From positions 62,001 to 126,000 of the forward strand of contig JAPOQN010000008.1 of assembly GCA_026710655.1 (NCBI GenBank): a DNA stretch of 64,000 bases. Reading direction: 5' to 3'. Shown here in pieces: positions 41,384 through 49,094 of the stretch. The notes under the pieces were generated by a model, which saw nothing but the letters and a program-made list of their open reading frames with translations, ran no database searches and was not told the origin of the DNA. Within the stretch, counting starts at the first letter, position 1; every line of letters starts with the position of its first letter. Position numbers and translations under genes: made by a program. This DNA comes from Chloroflexota bacterium (GTDB lineage Bacteria > Chloroflexota > Dehalococcoidia > Tepidiformales > Tepidiformaceae).

Positions 41384-41509
41384 TGGGGCTCCCCGGCGGC
41401 GCGCGCGTGCCGTGCGCAGGGCGGTCAGGGTACAGAAGCGGCGAGGGGGCGTTCAAATGACCATCGGGGACCAGGTCGAGCGGCGGGTGAGGGGGTTGCT
41501 GGCAGGCTT

Positions 41510-41920
41510 CTAGCCGGCGAAGGGGTTGATGACCTTGAGGCCGTCATAGTCCTGGCTGGAGCTCATGTCTTCGGACAAGACGGCATCACAGCCCATGGCG
41601 CGCGCCGCAGCGAGGATCGCCCCATCCCAATACGACAGTCCGAATCGCTGGCTGACTTCCACGCCCGCCCGGAACACCTGGGGAGTGATCGCCTGGACCG
41701 GGAACGCGTTGATTGACTCAAGGAATCCCAATGCCTGCACGGGTGTGATGGGAGCTGGCCGGTTGGGCCGCGTGGCCTGGTGATAGAACTCCTGCAGGAC
41801 CTGCACTGAGATCGCCAGGTCCCCCTCTTTCAACAATAGGAGGGCGCGCTCACGCTTGCGGGCGTCCTCCGTCAAGGCGCTGACGGCGTAGAGGAGCACG
41901 TTGGTGTCAACGAAGCGCAT
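41510..41920 (-). CDS. PIN-domain toxin (VapC-like)
   Basis: A 136-residue PIN ribonuclease starting MRFVDTNVLLYAVS. The acidic residues are Asp5, Glu44 (QVLQEFYHQ), Asp99 (YWDGAILAAA) and Asp118 (LSEDM). The longer frame adds a non-conserved extension, so ATG 41920 is preferred. It overlaps the ribbon-helix-helix antitoxin gene by 14 bases. Expected to cleave RNA when not bound by its antitoxin. Confidence 0.9.
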   Translation of the reverse strand: MRFVDTNVLLYAVSALTEDARKRERALLLLKEGDLAISVQVLQEFYHQATRPNRPAPITPVQALGFLESINAFPVQAITPQVFRAGVEVSQRFGLSYWDGAILAAARAMGCDAVLSEDMSSSQDYDGLKVINPFAG

Positions 41921-42191
41921 CGCGGTCGTAGAGAGACTCTCGGGGCAGGTTGTCGGCCATACGCAACCCACCGCCGTTGGCGGTGATGTCGGCGACTACT
42001 TCATCGAGCATCCGGGCACGGCGCTCACGCTCAGTCTCCCGGCGGGGCGCACCGGGTCCACCAGGCTGGCCGCGGGCGAGATCGCTGAGGAAGTCACGCA
42101 CGAGCGCCGACACCGAGGTATCCAACTCCGCGGCACGAATCCGAGCAAGGCGATGGGTCTCTTCATCAACGGAGACGGTGATGTTTCGCAC
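41907..42191 (-). CDS. ribbon-helix-helix antitoxin
   Basis: A 94-residue protein, GTG start. The ribbon-helix-helix DNA-binding domain is at the start (NITVSVDEETHRLARIRAAE then SVSALVRDFLSDLA). The middle is Gly/Pro/Arg-rich, and the C-terminus (GGGLRMADNLPRESLYDRDA) is the usual toxin-binding tail. It is translated with the PIN gene. The 5' region contains TGTGCTACACA, a possible operator half-site pair, near 42210-42222. Confidence 0.85.
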   Translation of the reverse strand: MRNITVSVDEETHRLARIRAAELDTSVSALVRDFLSDLARGQPGGPGAPRRETERERRARMLDEVVADITANGGGLRMADNLPRESLYDRDALR

Positions 42192-42283
42192 GGCGCAATC
42201 TCACGTTACCTGTGCTACACAGTCTATCGTTTGCACTCTAGCCACCGCAAGAGTCGTTGCATCGAGAGAGGTCCAGTAACGAA

Positions 42284-42309
42284 GGAACGCACCCGGGTGG
42301 GTGCGTTCC
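42284..42309. other. strong hairpin in divergent region upstream of prpE
   Basis: An 11-base-pair perfect stem, GGAACGCACCC (42284-42294) with GGGTGCGTTCC (42299-42309), and a GGGT loop. Because the flanking genes diverge it is unlikely to be a terminator for either. It may be a regulatory hairpin, a small RNA end or an extruded operator. Confidence 0.45.
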
Positions 42310-42368
42310 GAAGAGCCGCTGGGGTGGAGGGTACCCCGGCAACGCGGACGATAGGCAGGCTTCGTTAA

Positions 42369-42382
42369 GCGTTCGCGAACGC
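42369..42382. promoter_or_regulatory. perfect 14-base palindrome at prpE -35 region
   Basis: GCGTTCGCGAACGC is a perfect palindrome ending 16 bases before TAGACT (42399-42404), so it overlaps the expected -35 position of the prpE promoter. It is well placed for a repressor or activator of the acyl-CoA synthetase gene. Confidence 0.5.
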
Positions 42383-42398
42383 CCGGGGGCGGGCGACG

Positions 42399-42404
42399 TA
42401 GACT
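42399..42404 (+). promoter_or_regulatory. TAGACT -10 element of prpE
   Basis: TAGACT 32 bases before the ATG, followed by a leader containing a GAGG site, directly downstream of the palindrome. Confidence 0.4.
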
Positions 42405-42436
42405 AGCCGCCGCGAGTCCAGCACCGAGGTTTCCGC

Positions 42437-44332
42437 ATGTCCGCCTACGACGACATTCATGCCCGCTCCCTGTCCGACCCCGAAGCGTTCTGGGCCGAGG
42501 CGGCCGAGGGGATCCACTGGGAACGTCGCTGGGACCGCGTGCTGGACGACTCGCGGGCGCCCTTCTACCGCTGGTTCCCCGGGGCGGTCACGAACACCTG
42601 CTACAACGCTCTCGACCGGCACGTGGAGGGCGGGCGCGCGGACCAGCTGGCGCTCATCTACGACAGTCCCATCACGGGGGCCATCGAGCGGTTCACGTAT
42701 CGGGAGCTGCGGGACCGCGTAGCGCGGGTGGCGGGCGTGCTGGCGGAGGCGGGCGTGGAGAAGGGCGACCGGATTCTCGTCTACATGCCGATGGTTCCCG
42801 AGGCGGTCATCGCGATGCTGGCCTGCGCGCGGCTGGGGGCCGTGCACTCCGTCGTGTTCGGGGGGTTCGCGGCGAGCGAGCTGGCCGTACGCATCGACGA
42901 CGCCACGCCGAAGGTCGTGCTCTCGGCCTCGTGCGGCATCGAGCCGGGGCGGATCGTGGCCTACAAGCCCCTGCTCGACGAGGCGATCGAGATCGCCACG
43001 CACAAGCCGGCGCACTGCGTGATCCTGCAGCGCCCGCAGCTGGAGGCGGACCTGGTGGAGGGGCGCGACCTCGACTGGGCGGATGCGGAGGCATCGGCGG
43101 AGCCGCACCCCTGCGTCTGGGTGGAGGCGACGGACCCGCTCTACATCCTCTACACCTCGGGGACGACCGGACAGCCGAAGGGGATCGTGCGCGACAACGG
43201 CGGCCACCTGGTGGCGCTCAACTGGAGCATGCGCAACGTCTACGGGGTCGAACCGGGCGAGGTGTACTGGGCCGCTTCGGACGTGGGCTGGGTGGTGGGC
43301 CACTCCTACATCGTGTACGCGCCGCTGATCCACGGGAACACGACCGTGCTGTTCGAGGGCAAGCCGGTGGGGACGCCCGACGCGGCGGTCTACTGGCGGG
43401 TTATCGCCGAGCACGACGTGAAGGTGCTGTTCACGGCGCCGACGGCCTTCCGCGCGATCAAGCGCGAGGATCCGGCGGGCGAGCTCATCCAGCCCGAACA
43501 GATCGCGGGGCTGCGGGCGCTCTTCCTGGCGGGGGAGCGCGCCGATCCGGACACGGTTCAATGGGCGGAGGAGCAACTCGGTGTGCCCGTCATCGACCAC
43601 TGGTGGCAGACGGAAACGGGCTGGCCGATGTGCGCCAACCCGGCGGGTATCGAGCTGATGCCCGTGAAGCACGGGTCGCCGACGAAGGCGGTTCCCGGAT
43701 GGGACATCCGTGTGCTGGACGACGCGCTGAACGAGGTCGCCGCCGGCGACATCGGTGCGCTCGTCGCGAAACTCCCCCTGCCGCCCGGCAGCCTGCCGAC
43801 GCTCTGGCAGGCGGAGGAGCGCTACCGCGAGGCGTACCTCGAGGAGTTTCCCGGCTACTACAAGACGGGGGATGCCGGGTACATCGACGAGGACGGGTAC
43901 GTGTACGTGATGACGCGCACCGACGACGTCATCAACGTGGCCGGGCACCGGCTCTCGACCGGGCAGATGGAGGAGGTGCTGGCCGCCCACCCGGACGTGG
44001 CCGAGTGCGCGGTGGTAGGCGTTGCCGACGACCTGAAGGGGCAGACGCCACTGGGTCTGCTGGTGCTGAACGCGGGCGTGGAGCGCGACAACGCGGTGAT
44101 CGAAGGGGAGGCGGTGCGGCTCGTGCGGGAGCAGATCGGCCCGGTCGCCTCGTTCAAGACGGCGATCGTGGTTGGGCGCCTGCCGAAGACGCGCTCGGGC
44201 AAGATCCTGCGGGGCACGGTGCAGAAGATCGCGGACTGCGAGGAGTACAGCACCCCTCCGACGATCGACGACCCCGCGATCCTGCCGGAGATCGCCGAGG
44301 CTCTCCGCTCCGCTGGATACGCCGGCGGCTGA
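42437..44332 (+). CDS. prpE: propionyl-CoA synthetase-type acyl-CoA ligase
   Basis: A 631-residue AMP-forming ligase of the acetyl/propionyl-CoA synthetase group. The AMP/phosphate loop YTSGTTGQPKG is near residue 236, the DHWWQTETGWP motif near 388 and the adenylation hinge GDAGYIDEDGYVYVMTRTDD near 477. The catalytic Lys is in LPKTRSGKILRG near 592, the site usually acetylated for control. Overall pattern fits PrpE better than acetoacetyl-CoA synthetase, but acetate or other short acids remain possible. It is alone on its strand before an MMPL gene. Confidence 0.9.
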   Translation: MSAYDDIHARSLSDPEAFWAEAAEGIHWERRWDRVLDDSRAPFYRWFPGAVTNTCYNALDRHVEGGRADQLALIYDSPITGAIERFTYRELRDRVARVAGVLAEAGVEKGDRILVYMPMVPEAVIAMLACARLGAVHSVVFGGFAASELAVRIDDATPKVVLSASCGIEPGRIVAYKPLLDEAIEIATHKPAHCVILQRPQLEADLVEGRDLDWADAEASAEPHPCVWVEATDPLYILYTSGTTGQPKGIVRDNGGHLVALNWSMRNVYGVEPGEVYWAASDVGWVVGHSYIVYAPLIHGNTTVLFEGKPVGTPDAAVYWRVIAEHDVKVLFTAPTAFRAIKREDPAGELIQPEQIAGLRALFLAGERADPDTVQWAEEQLGVPVIDHWWQTETGWPMCANPAGIELMPVKHGSPTKAVPGWDIRVLDDALNEVAAGDIGALVAKLPLPPGSLPTLWQAEERYREAYLEEFPGYYKTGDAGYIDEDGYVYVMTRTDDVINVAGHRLSTGQMEEVLAAHPDVAECAVVGVADDLKGQTPLGLLVLNAGVERDNAVIEGEAVRLVREQIGPVASFKTAIVVGRLPKTRSGKILRGTVQKIADCEEYSTPPTIDDPAILPEIAEALRSAGYAGG

Positions 44333-44437
44333 CCTCTTTCCCGAATGTTTCTTAACCCTTAACCGACTTCGCTTGACCCGACCTCCGGCGTGCCAAAGGG
44401 TGGGGGTGGAAGGCGCCCCGGTCGGGGAGGGTGGTCA

Positions 44438-46666
44438 ATGGCTCGCGGCAGTTCGAAGTACCTCGAGGACTCGATCACCGCGCGAGTCGCACGGCTCAGC
44501 GCCCGCTATCGCTGGTACGTCATCGGGGCCTGGCTTGCGCTTGTCGTTGTGGCAGGCAGCCTCGCCTTCGACATCGGGGACGTGCTCACGACCGACGAGT
44601 CGGTCGCCTCCAGCGCCGAATCGGAGCGCGCAACAACGCTGCTCGAAGAGCGCCTCCGGGGTCCAGAAGCCCCGCAGGAGTTCGTGGTGATTCGGGCGAG
44701 CGTTGGCACCGTCGACGATGCCGCCTTCGAGGCGCTCACGGGCGAGTTGCTGGGGCGCATCCGGACGCTTGAGGGCACCGTCGCGGGGGCAACGAGCTAC
44801 TACGAGACCGGGCTCGAAGGCCTCGTCTCCACAAACCGCCGGACGACGCTGATCCCGGTCACACTTACCGGGGAGAGCGGGGAGGCGGAGGAGACCGCGG
44901 GACCGCTGGTCTCGCTGGTGGAGGACTTTGAGGCGCCGGCTGGCTTTGAGGTGCTGGTCTCGGGACAGGGCAGCATCGGGCGCACGTTCACGGAAACCTC
45001 GGAGCGCGACCTGCAGCGCGGCGAGGGAATCGGCGTTCCGATCGCATTGCTCATCCTGATCGCCGTCTTCGGCGCGGCCGTTGCGGCCGGCATTCCCCTG
45101 GTCATCGCGATCATCGCGATCGTGACGGCACTCGGGGTCGCGTTCGTGGTGGGACAGGGCTTCCAGCTCTCCTTCTTCGTGGTGAACATGATCACGGCCA
45201 TCGGCCTAGCTGTCGGAATCGACTACTCGCTCTTCATCGTGCAGCGCTTTCGCGAGGAACGGCTGCGCGGCTTCACCATCGACGAGGCGGTCGTGCGCGC
45301 CGGTGCGACGGCCAACCGGGCCGTGCTCTTCTCGGGTGGGGCCGTCGTCATCGGCTTGATGGGGCTGCTGCTCGTCCCCAGCAACATCTACCAGAGCCTT
45401 GGGCTGGGGGCGATCTCCGTGGCGGTGGTGGCGGTGCTGGCCGCGCTTACGCTTCTGCCGGCGCTCCTGAGCGTACTCGGCGACCGCATCAACGCACTGC
45501 GGATCCCCTTCCTGCCACGCATGAGCCTGCACGAGGGCGGCGGCGCGAGCGCATGGTCCTTCATCGCGCGGATGGTGATGCGCCAGCCGGTCATCAGCCT
45601 GGTGGTGTCGGCGGGGCTGCTGATCGCGGCCACGGTGCCAGCCTTCACGCTGCAGTCGGGCATGGCGGGGGTTTCGACGCTGCCGGCTGCGAACGAGCAG
45701 CGGCGGGCCTTCGAGATCCTGCAGGAGGACTTCAGCGCGGGGCTGGGTTCGCCCGTCGAGGTCGTCGTGGACGCGCCCGACGTCTCCTCGCCGGGAATCA
45801 CGGTGGCGATCACGAACCTGACGGCGCTCCTCAAGGCCGACACCGCGTTCGGAGGCGCCATCGTGAGCGCCAACGAGGCGGGCGACCTTGCTCTCGTCTC
45901 CGCCTTGCTGACATTGGATCCCGCTAGCCCGGAGGCGCACGACGCCGTGCGCCGCGTGCGCAACTACTACATCCCCGCGGCCTTCGCCGCGACGGAGGCA
46001 AACGTCCTCGTGACCGGACCCACGGCCGGGGAGGTGGACCTAGTCGACGTGATCGCGCTCTACACGCCGATCGTGTTCTCGGTCGTCCTGGGGCTGAGCT
46101 TCATCCTGCTGCTGCTCGTGTTCCGCTCCATCGTGGTGCCGCTGAAGGCGATCATCATGAACCTGCTCTCGGTGGGGGCGGCCTACGGGCTGCTCGTGCT
46201 CGTGTTCCAGCATGGCATCGGGAACGAATGGCTGGGCTTCCAGCGGACGGGCACGATCGAGGCCTGGCTGCCGCTCTTCCTGTTCGCGGTCATGTTCGGC
46301 CTCTCGATGGACTACCACGTGTTCCTGCTGAGCCGCATCCGCGAGCGCTACGGCCTGACGGGCAGCAACCGCGAGTCGGTGGCGTTCGGGGTGCGCTCCA
46401 CGGGCAGCATCATCACTGGGGCGGCTTTGATCATGGTGGCGGTTTTCGCCGGCGTGGCGCTGGGCGACCTCGTACCGCTGCAGCAGGCGGGATTCGGGCT
46501 GGGCGTGGCCGTCATCATCGACGCGACCATCATCCGCTCGGTGATCGTGCCGGCGAGCATGGCCGTGCTGGGGTCGGCGAACTGGTACCTGCCGCGCTGG
46601 CTCGAGTGGCTCCCGGAGATCCGCATCGAAGGCGACCTCAACCGGGACAGCGAAACGGTTAAGTAG
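44438..46666 (+). CDS. MMPL/RND-family transporter
   Basis: A 742-residue membrane protein with two repeats of 1+5 transmembrane helices and large outer domains. Signature pieces are MITAIGLAVGIDYSLFIVQRFREE in the first half (written here only to show GIDYS) and MFGLSMDYHVFLLSRIRERYG in the second, with proton-relay Asp residues. The start at ATG 44438 follows GGGGAGGG. Unlike the copy at 24574 it has no extra N-terminal helix. It probably exports lipids, siderophores or drugs. The 3' side carries a block of hairpin repeats starting 3 bases after the stop. Confidence 0.93.
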   Translation: MARGSSKYLEDSITARVARLSARYRWYVIGAWLALVVVAGSLAFDIGDVLTTDESVASSAESERATTLLEERLRGPEAPQEFVVIRASVGTVDDAAFEALTGELLGRIRTLEGTVAGATSYYETGLEGLVSTNRRTTLIPVTLTGESGEAEETAGPLVSLVEDFEAPAGFEVLVSGQGSIGRTFTETSERDLQRGEGIGVPIALLILIAVFGAAVAAGIPLVIAIIAIVTALGVAFVVGQGFQLSFFVVNMITAIGLAVGIDYSLFIVQRFREERLRGFTIDEAVVRAGATANRAVLFSGGAVVIGLMGLLLVPSNIYQSLGLGAISVAVVAVLAALTLLPALLSVLGDRINALRIPFLPRMSLHEGGGASAWSFIARMVMRQPVISLVVSAGLLIAATVPAFTLQSGMAGVSTLPAANEQRRAFEILQEDFSAGLGSPVEVVVDAPDVSSPGITVAITNLTALLKADTAFGGAIVSANEAGDLALVSALLTLDPASPEAHDAVRRVRNYYIPAAFAATEANVLVTGPTAGEVDLVDVIALYTPIVFSVVLGLSFILLLLVFRSIVVPLKAIIMNLLSVGAAYGLLVLVFQHGIGNEWLGFQRTGTIEAWLPLFLFAVMFGLSMDYHVFLLSRIRERYGLTGSNRESVAFGVRSTGSIITGAALIMVAVFAGVALGDLVPLQQAGFGLGVAVIIDATIIRSVIVPASMAVLGSANWYLPRWLEWLPEIRIEGDLNRDSETVK

Positions 46667-46668
46667 AA

Positions 46669-46785
46669 GAGCGCCGCGCTTCGCTTCGCTGCGCGCGGCT
46701 GAGTGGAGCGCTCTCTTCGCTCGCTGAGGAGAGCGCCGGGCTCCGCCCGGCTGAGGGGTACGCGCGGCTGTCGCCGCGCTGAGTG
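46669..46785. repeat. block A of hairpin repeats (four units)
   Basis: Four consecutive imperfect units of 25-37 bases (46669-46705, 46706-46730, 46731-46757, 46758-46785). Each is a small stem-loop of the form GAGCGCCGSGC-loop-GCSCGGCTGAGKG; the fourth begins GTACGC. Three related units occur in block B after the epoxide hydrolase gene. They resemble REP-type intergenic palindromes and could end transcription or stabilise mRNA. Confidence 0.7.
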
Positions 46786-46819
46786 GGAGCACGGGGTAGG
46801 CACGAGTGGGGCGGGAACC

Positions 46820-46854
46820 ACCACCGACCACCGACCACCGACCACCGACCACCG
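46820..46854 (+). repeat. tandem heptamer ACCACCG x5
   Basis: Five exact copies of ACCACCG in a row, immediately before TAGTCT (46858-46863), the likely -10 element of the epoxide hydrolase gene. Copy-number change here would move or alter the promoter. Confidence 0.85.
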
Positions 46855-46892
46855 GTGTAGTCTGCGACGACCCAAACGCGGGGAGGGGTGCG

Positions 46893-48089
46893 ATGGCTGC
46901 GGAGCCGTACACGGTTCACCTTTCGGATGAGTTGCTGGAGGACCTGCGGCGGCGGCTGGTGAACGCGCGGTTTCCGCAGGACTTCGCCAATGACGACTGG
47001 GGCTACGGGGTCAACGGGGCGTACCTGCGGGAACTGGTCGACTACTGGATCGGGGAGTACGACTGGCGCGCGGTCGAGCGCGAGATCAACGGGTTCGCGA
47101 ACTACCGCACGGAGATCCAGGGCGTTCCCATCCACTTCATCCACGAACGGGGGAAGGGGCCGGACCCGAAACCACTGATCCTGTCGCATGGGTGGCCGTG
47201 GTGTTTCTGGGACTTCCACGAGCTGATCGGGCCGCTGACGGACCCGGCCGCGCACGGCGGCGACGAGCGGGATGCGTTCGACGTGGTGCTGCCGTCGCTG
47301 CCGGGATTCGGGTTCTCGGCGCCGCACGAGGTGCCGGGCATCAATTTCTGGCGGACGGCGGACCTGTGGGCGGAGCTGATGGGCGACGTGCTCGGCTACG
47401 ACCGCTTTCTCGCGCACGGCGGCGACTGGGGGAACCTCGTTAGCGCGCAGCTCGGACACAAGTACGCGGACCGGGTAGGGGCGATCCACATCACGGGGGC
47501 GATCCCGCTGACGGTGCTGGCGGACCCGGGTGGGACCTCCCTGCTCGGGCAGCGCACAACAACTGCGGAACAAGCGGCGCGCAATCCCGACCTGGTGGAG
47601 CCGGGCGTGCTCCGACCGCGTCCGGGGAGCGCGCACGTGGCCGTGCAGCTGAACGAGCCGCAGACGATCTCGTACGCGCTGCACGACTCGCCCGTGGGGC
47701 TCTGCGCCTGGATCCTCGACCGGCGCTACTGGTGGAGCGATAACGACCGGGGCGAGCGGGCAGTCGAGCAGGCCTTCTCGAAGAACCACCTGCTGACGCT
47801 GATGATGCTGTACTGGGCGACGGGCGCGTTCGTGACCTCGGCGCGCTACTACGCGGAGGTGGCGAAGAACCCGTGGCGTCCCTCGCACGACCGGAATCCG
47901 GTGGTGGAGGCGCCCACGGGCATCACTTTCCTGGCGCAGGACATGACCTCGCAGGGTCGGGGTTGGACGGAGGAGTACTACAACCTCGTCTGGACGCGGG
48001 CGCGGGACGGGGGCGGCCACTTCGCGGCGCCGGAGCGACCGGCGGAGATCGTGGAGGACATCCGCGAGGCGCTGCGCCCGTATCGGTAG
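46893..48089 (+). CDS. epoxide hydrolase, EHN type (copy 2)
   Basis: A 398-residue EHN-type epoxide hydrolase, clearly paralogous to the gene at 14163-15389: FPQDFANDDWGYG and FIHERGKGPDPKPLIL, oxyanion motif HGWPW (from 99), nucleophile Asp178 in GGDWG. GGGGAGGGG precedes ATG 46893. It is set between two blocks of related hairpin repeats, with a heptamer repeat just upstream, an arrangement that looks like a transposed or duplicated gene unit. The substrate is unknown. Confidence 0.93.
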   Translation: MAAEPYTVHLSDELLEDLRRRLVNARFPQDFANDDWGYGVNGAYLRELVDYWIGEYDWRAVEREINGFANYRTEIQGVPIHFIHERGKGPDPKPLILSHGWPWCFWDFHELIGPLTDPAAHGGDERDAFDVVLPSLPGFGFSAPHEVPGINFWRTADLWAELMGDVLGYDRFLAHGGDWGNLVSAQLGHKYADRVGAIHITGAIPLTVLADPGGTSLLGQRTTTAEQAARNPDLVEPGVLRPRPGSAHVAVQLNEPQTISYALHDSPVGLCAWILDRRYWWSDNDRGERAVEQAFSKNHLLTLMMLYWATGAFVTSARYYAEVAKNPWRPSHDRNPVVEAPTGITFLAQDMTSQGRGWTEEYYNLVWTRARDGGGHFAAPERPAEIVEDIREALRPYR

Positions 48090-48091
48090 GA

Positions 48092-48183
48092 GAGCGCCGC
48101 CCTGCGGGCGGCTGCGGGGAGCGCCGGGCTAACGCCCGGCTGAGGAGAGCGCCGCACTCCGCTGCGCTGCGCACGGCTGAGTG
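48092..48183. repeat. block B of hairpin repeats (three units)
   Basis: Three units of the same GAGCGCC...GGCTGAGG stem-loop family (48092-48118, 48119-48146, 48147-48183) starting 3 bases after the epoxide hydrolase stop. The middle unit (GAGCGCCGGGC-taac-GCCCGGCTGAGGA) is a near copy of the third unit of block A. The remaining bases up to tRNA-Thr hold nothing I recognise. Confidence 0.7.
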
Positions 48184-48275
48184 CGGCGTCGGGCGGGTGC
48201 ATACACCAGGGGCAGCAAGGGCATCCGGGGGAGAGGGGACCAAGGGCCAGCGGCCAGGAGCCAACAGCCAGGCAA

Positions 48276-48351
<76 letters not shown>

Positions 48352-48402
48352 GTGCCTGCGCTTCAATACTAGCTCGCTTCGCCCGGTCGCTCGACTGCGC
48401 CG

Positions 48403-49023
48403 CTACGCCTCGCGCCCGGCTCCCGCCACCGGCTCGGCCGGCGTTGCGGCGGCGACCGCGGCTTCGAGGGCGGCGACGCGCTGTTCGAGCGTGGTGATGC
48501 GGGCGTCGAAGCGGGTGCGGGTCTGGAGCTCCTCGAAGCGGGCAACCTGTTCGAGGAAGCGCTCCCAGCGTCCGGGCTCGGCACGGATGAGGGCAGGGCA
48601 GTTCTTCCCAGACCAGTGGTTGTGCTGGACGACGCCCTCGTAACCGTGGCCGTCGAGACGGAGGCTGGCGGTGAGCCAGGCGGCGTTGAGGTCGGCGGCG
48701 GCTTCGTCGATGCCCTCGTGCATGCATATCTCGAGGCCGATGGAGGTAGTGTTGCCGGGACCGCCGGCCCCGTCGCCGGCGTGCCAGCCCTGCTCGCCCC
48801 AGTCGAGCGACTGCCAGACTTCGTGGTCGTCGATGGTGGCGTGCCAGGAGTAGGGCGCCTCGCGGGCCATCCAGCGGGCGTGGGCGTGCGCGTCGGCGGT
48901 GGGCCGGGGGTTGCCGGTCTGGTGGATGGTGATGAAGGCAGCGAGCCCGCCGGCGAAGGGTCGGTTGGGGCGGTTCTCGGTTCGGGTCAGCAGGAGCTGG
49001 TGAAGGGGCGGTGGGGTGAACAT
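48403..49023 (-). CDS. N-acetylmuramoyl-L-alanine amidase (amidase_2 type)
   Basis: A 206-residue zinc amidase that cuts peptidoglycan. Metal ligands appear as the histidine in ITIHQTGN and in VQHNHWSGKNCPALI, where the Lys/Cys-Pro pair is typical. SWHATIDD and TSIGLEICM complete the fold. The C-terminus is a short coiled coil (DARITTLEQRVAALEAAVAA). No signal peptide is visible, so it may be released by lysis or another route, as for prophage or gene-transfer-agent lysins, although no phage genes surround it. ATG 49023 is preferred over the longer reading. Confidence 0.88.
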   Translation of the reverse strand: MFTPPPLHQLLLTRTENRPNRPFAGGLAAFITIHQTGNPRPTADAHAHARWMAREAPYSWHATIDDHEVWQSLDWGEQGWHAGDGAGGPGNTTSIGLEICMHEGIDEAAADLNAAWLTASLRLDGHGYEGVVQHNHWSGKNCPALIRAEPGRWERFLEQVARFEELQTRTRFDARITTLEQRVAALEAAVAAATPAEPVAGAGREA

Positions 49024-49094
49024 GTGGGGTAGGGTGGGGGAGGGCAGCGGACGAGGAATGGGGCCCTGGCACAACGAGGGTTCAGGCTGAGGGG

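Noticed and set aside
46669-48183. Hairpin repeats and heptamers as a CRISPR array
   Set aside because: Units are contiguous palindromes without spacers of constant length, and no cas genes are near.
48403-49023. Prophage remnant around the amidase
   Set aside because: No holin, tail, integrase or att-like repeats; tRNA-Thr next to it is intact but no repeat of its end was seen in the window.
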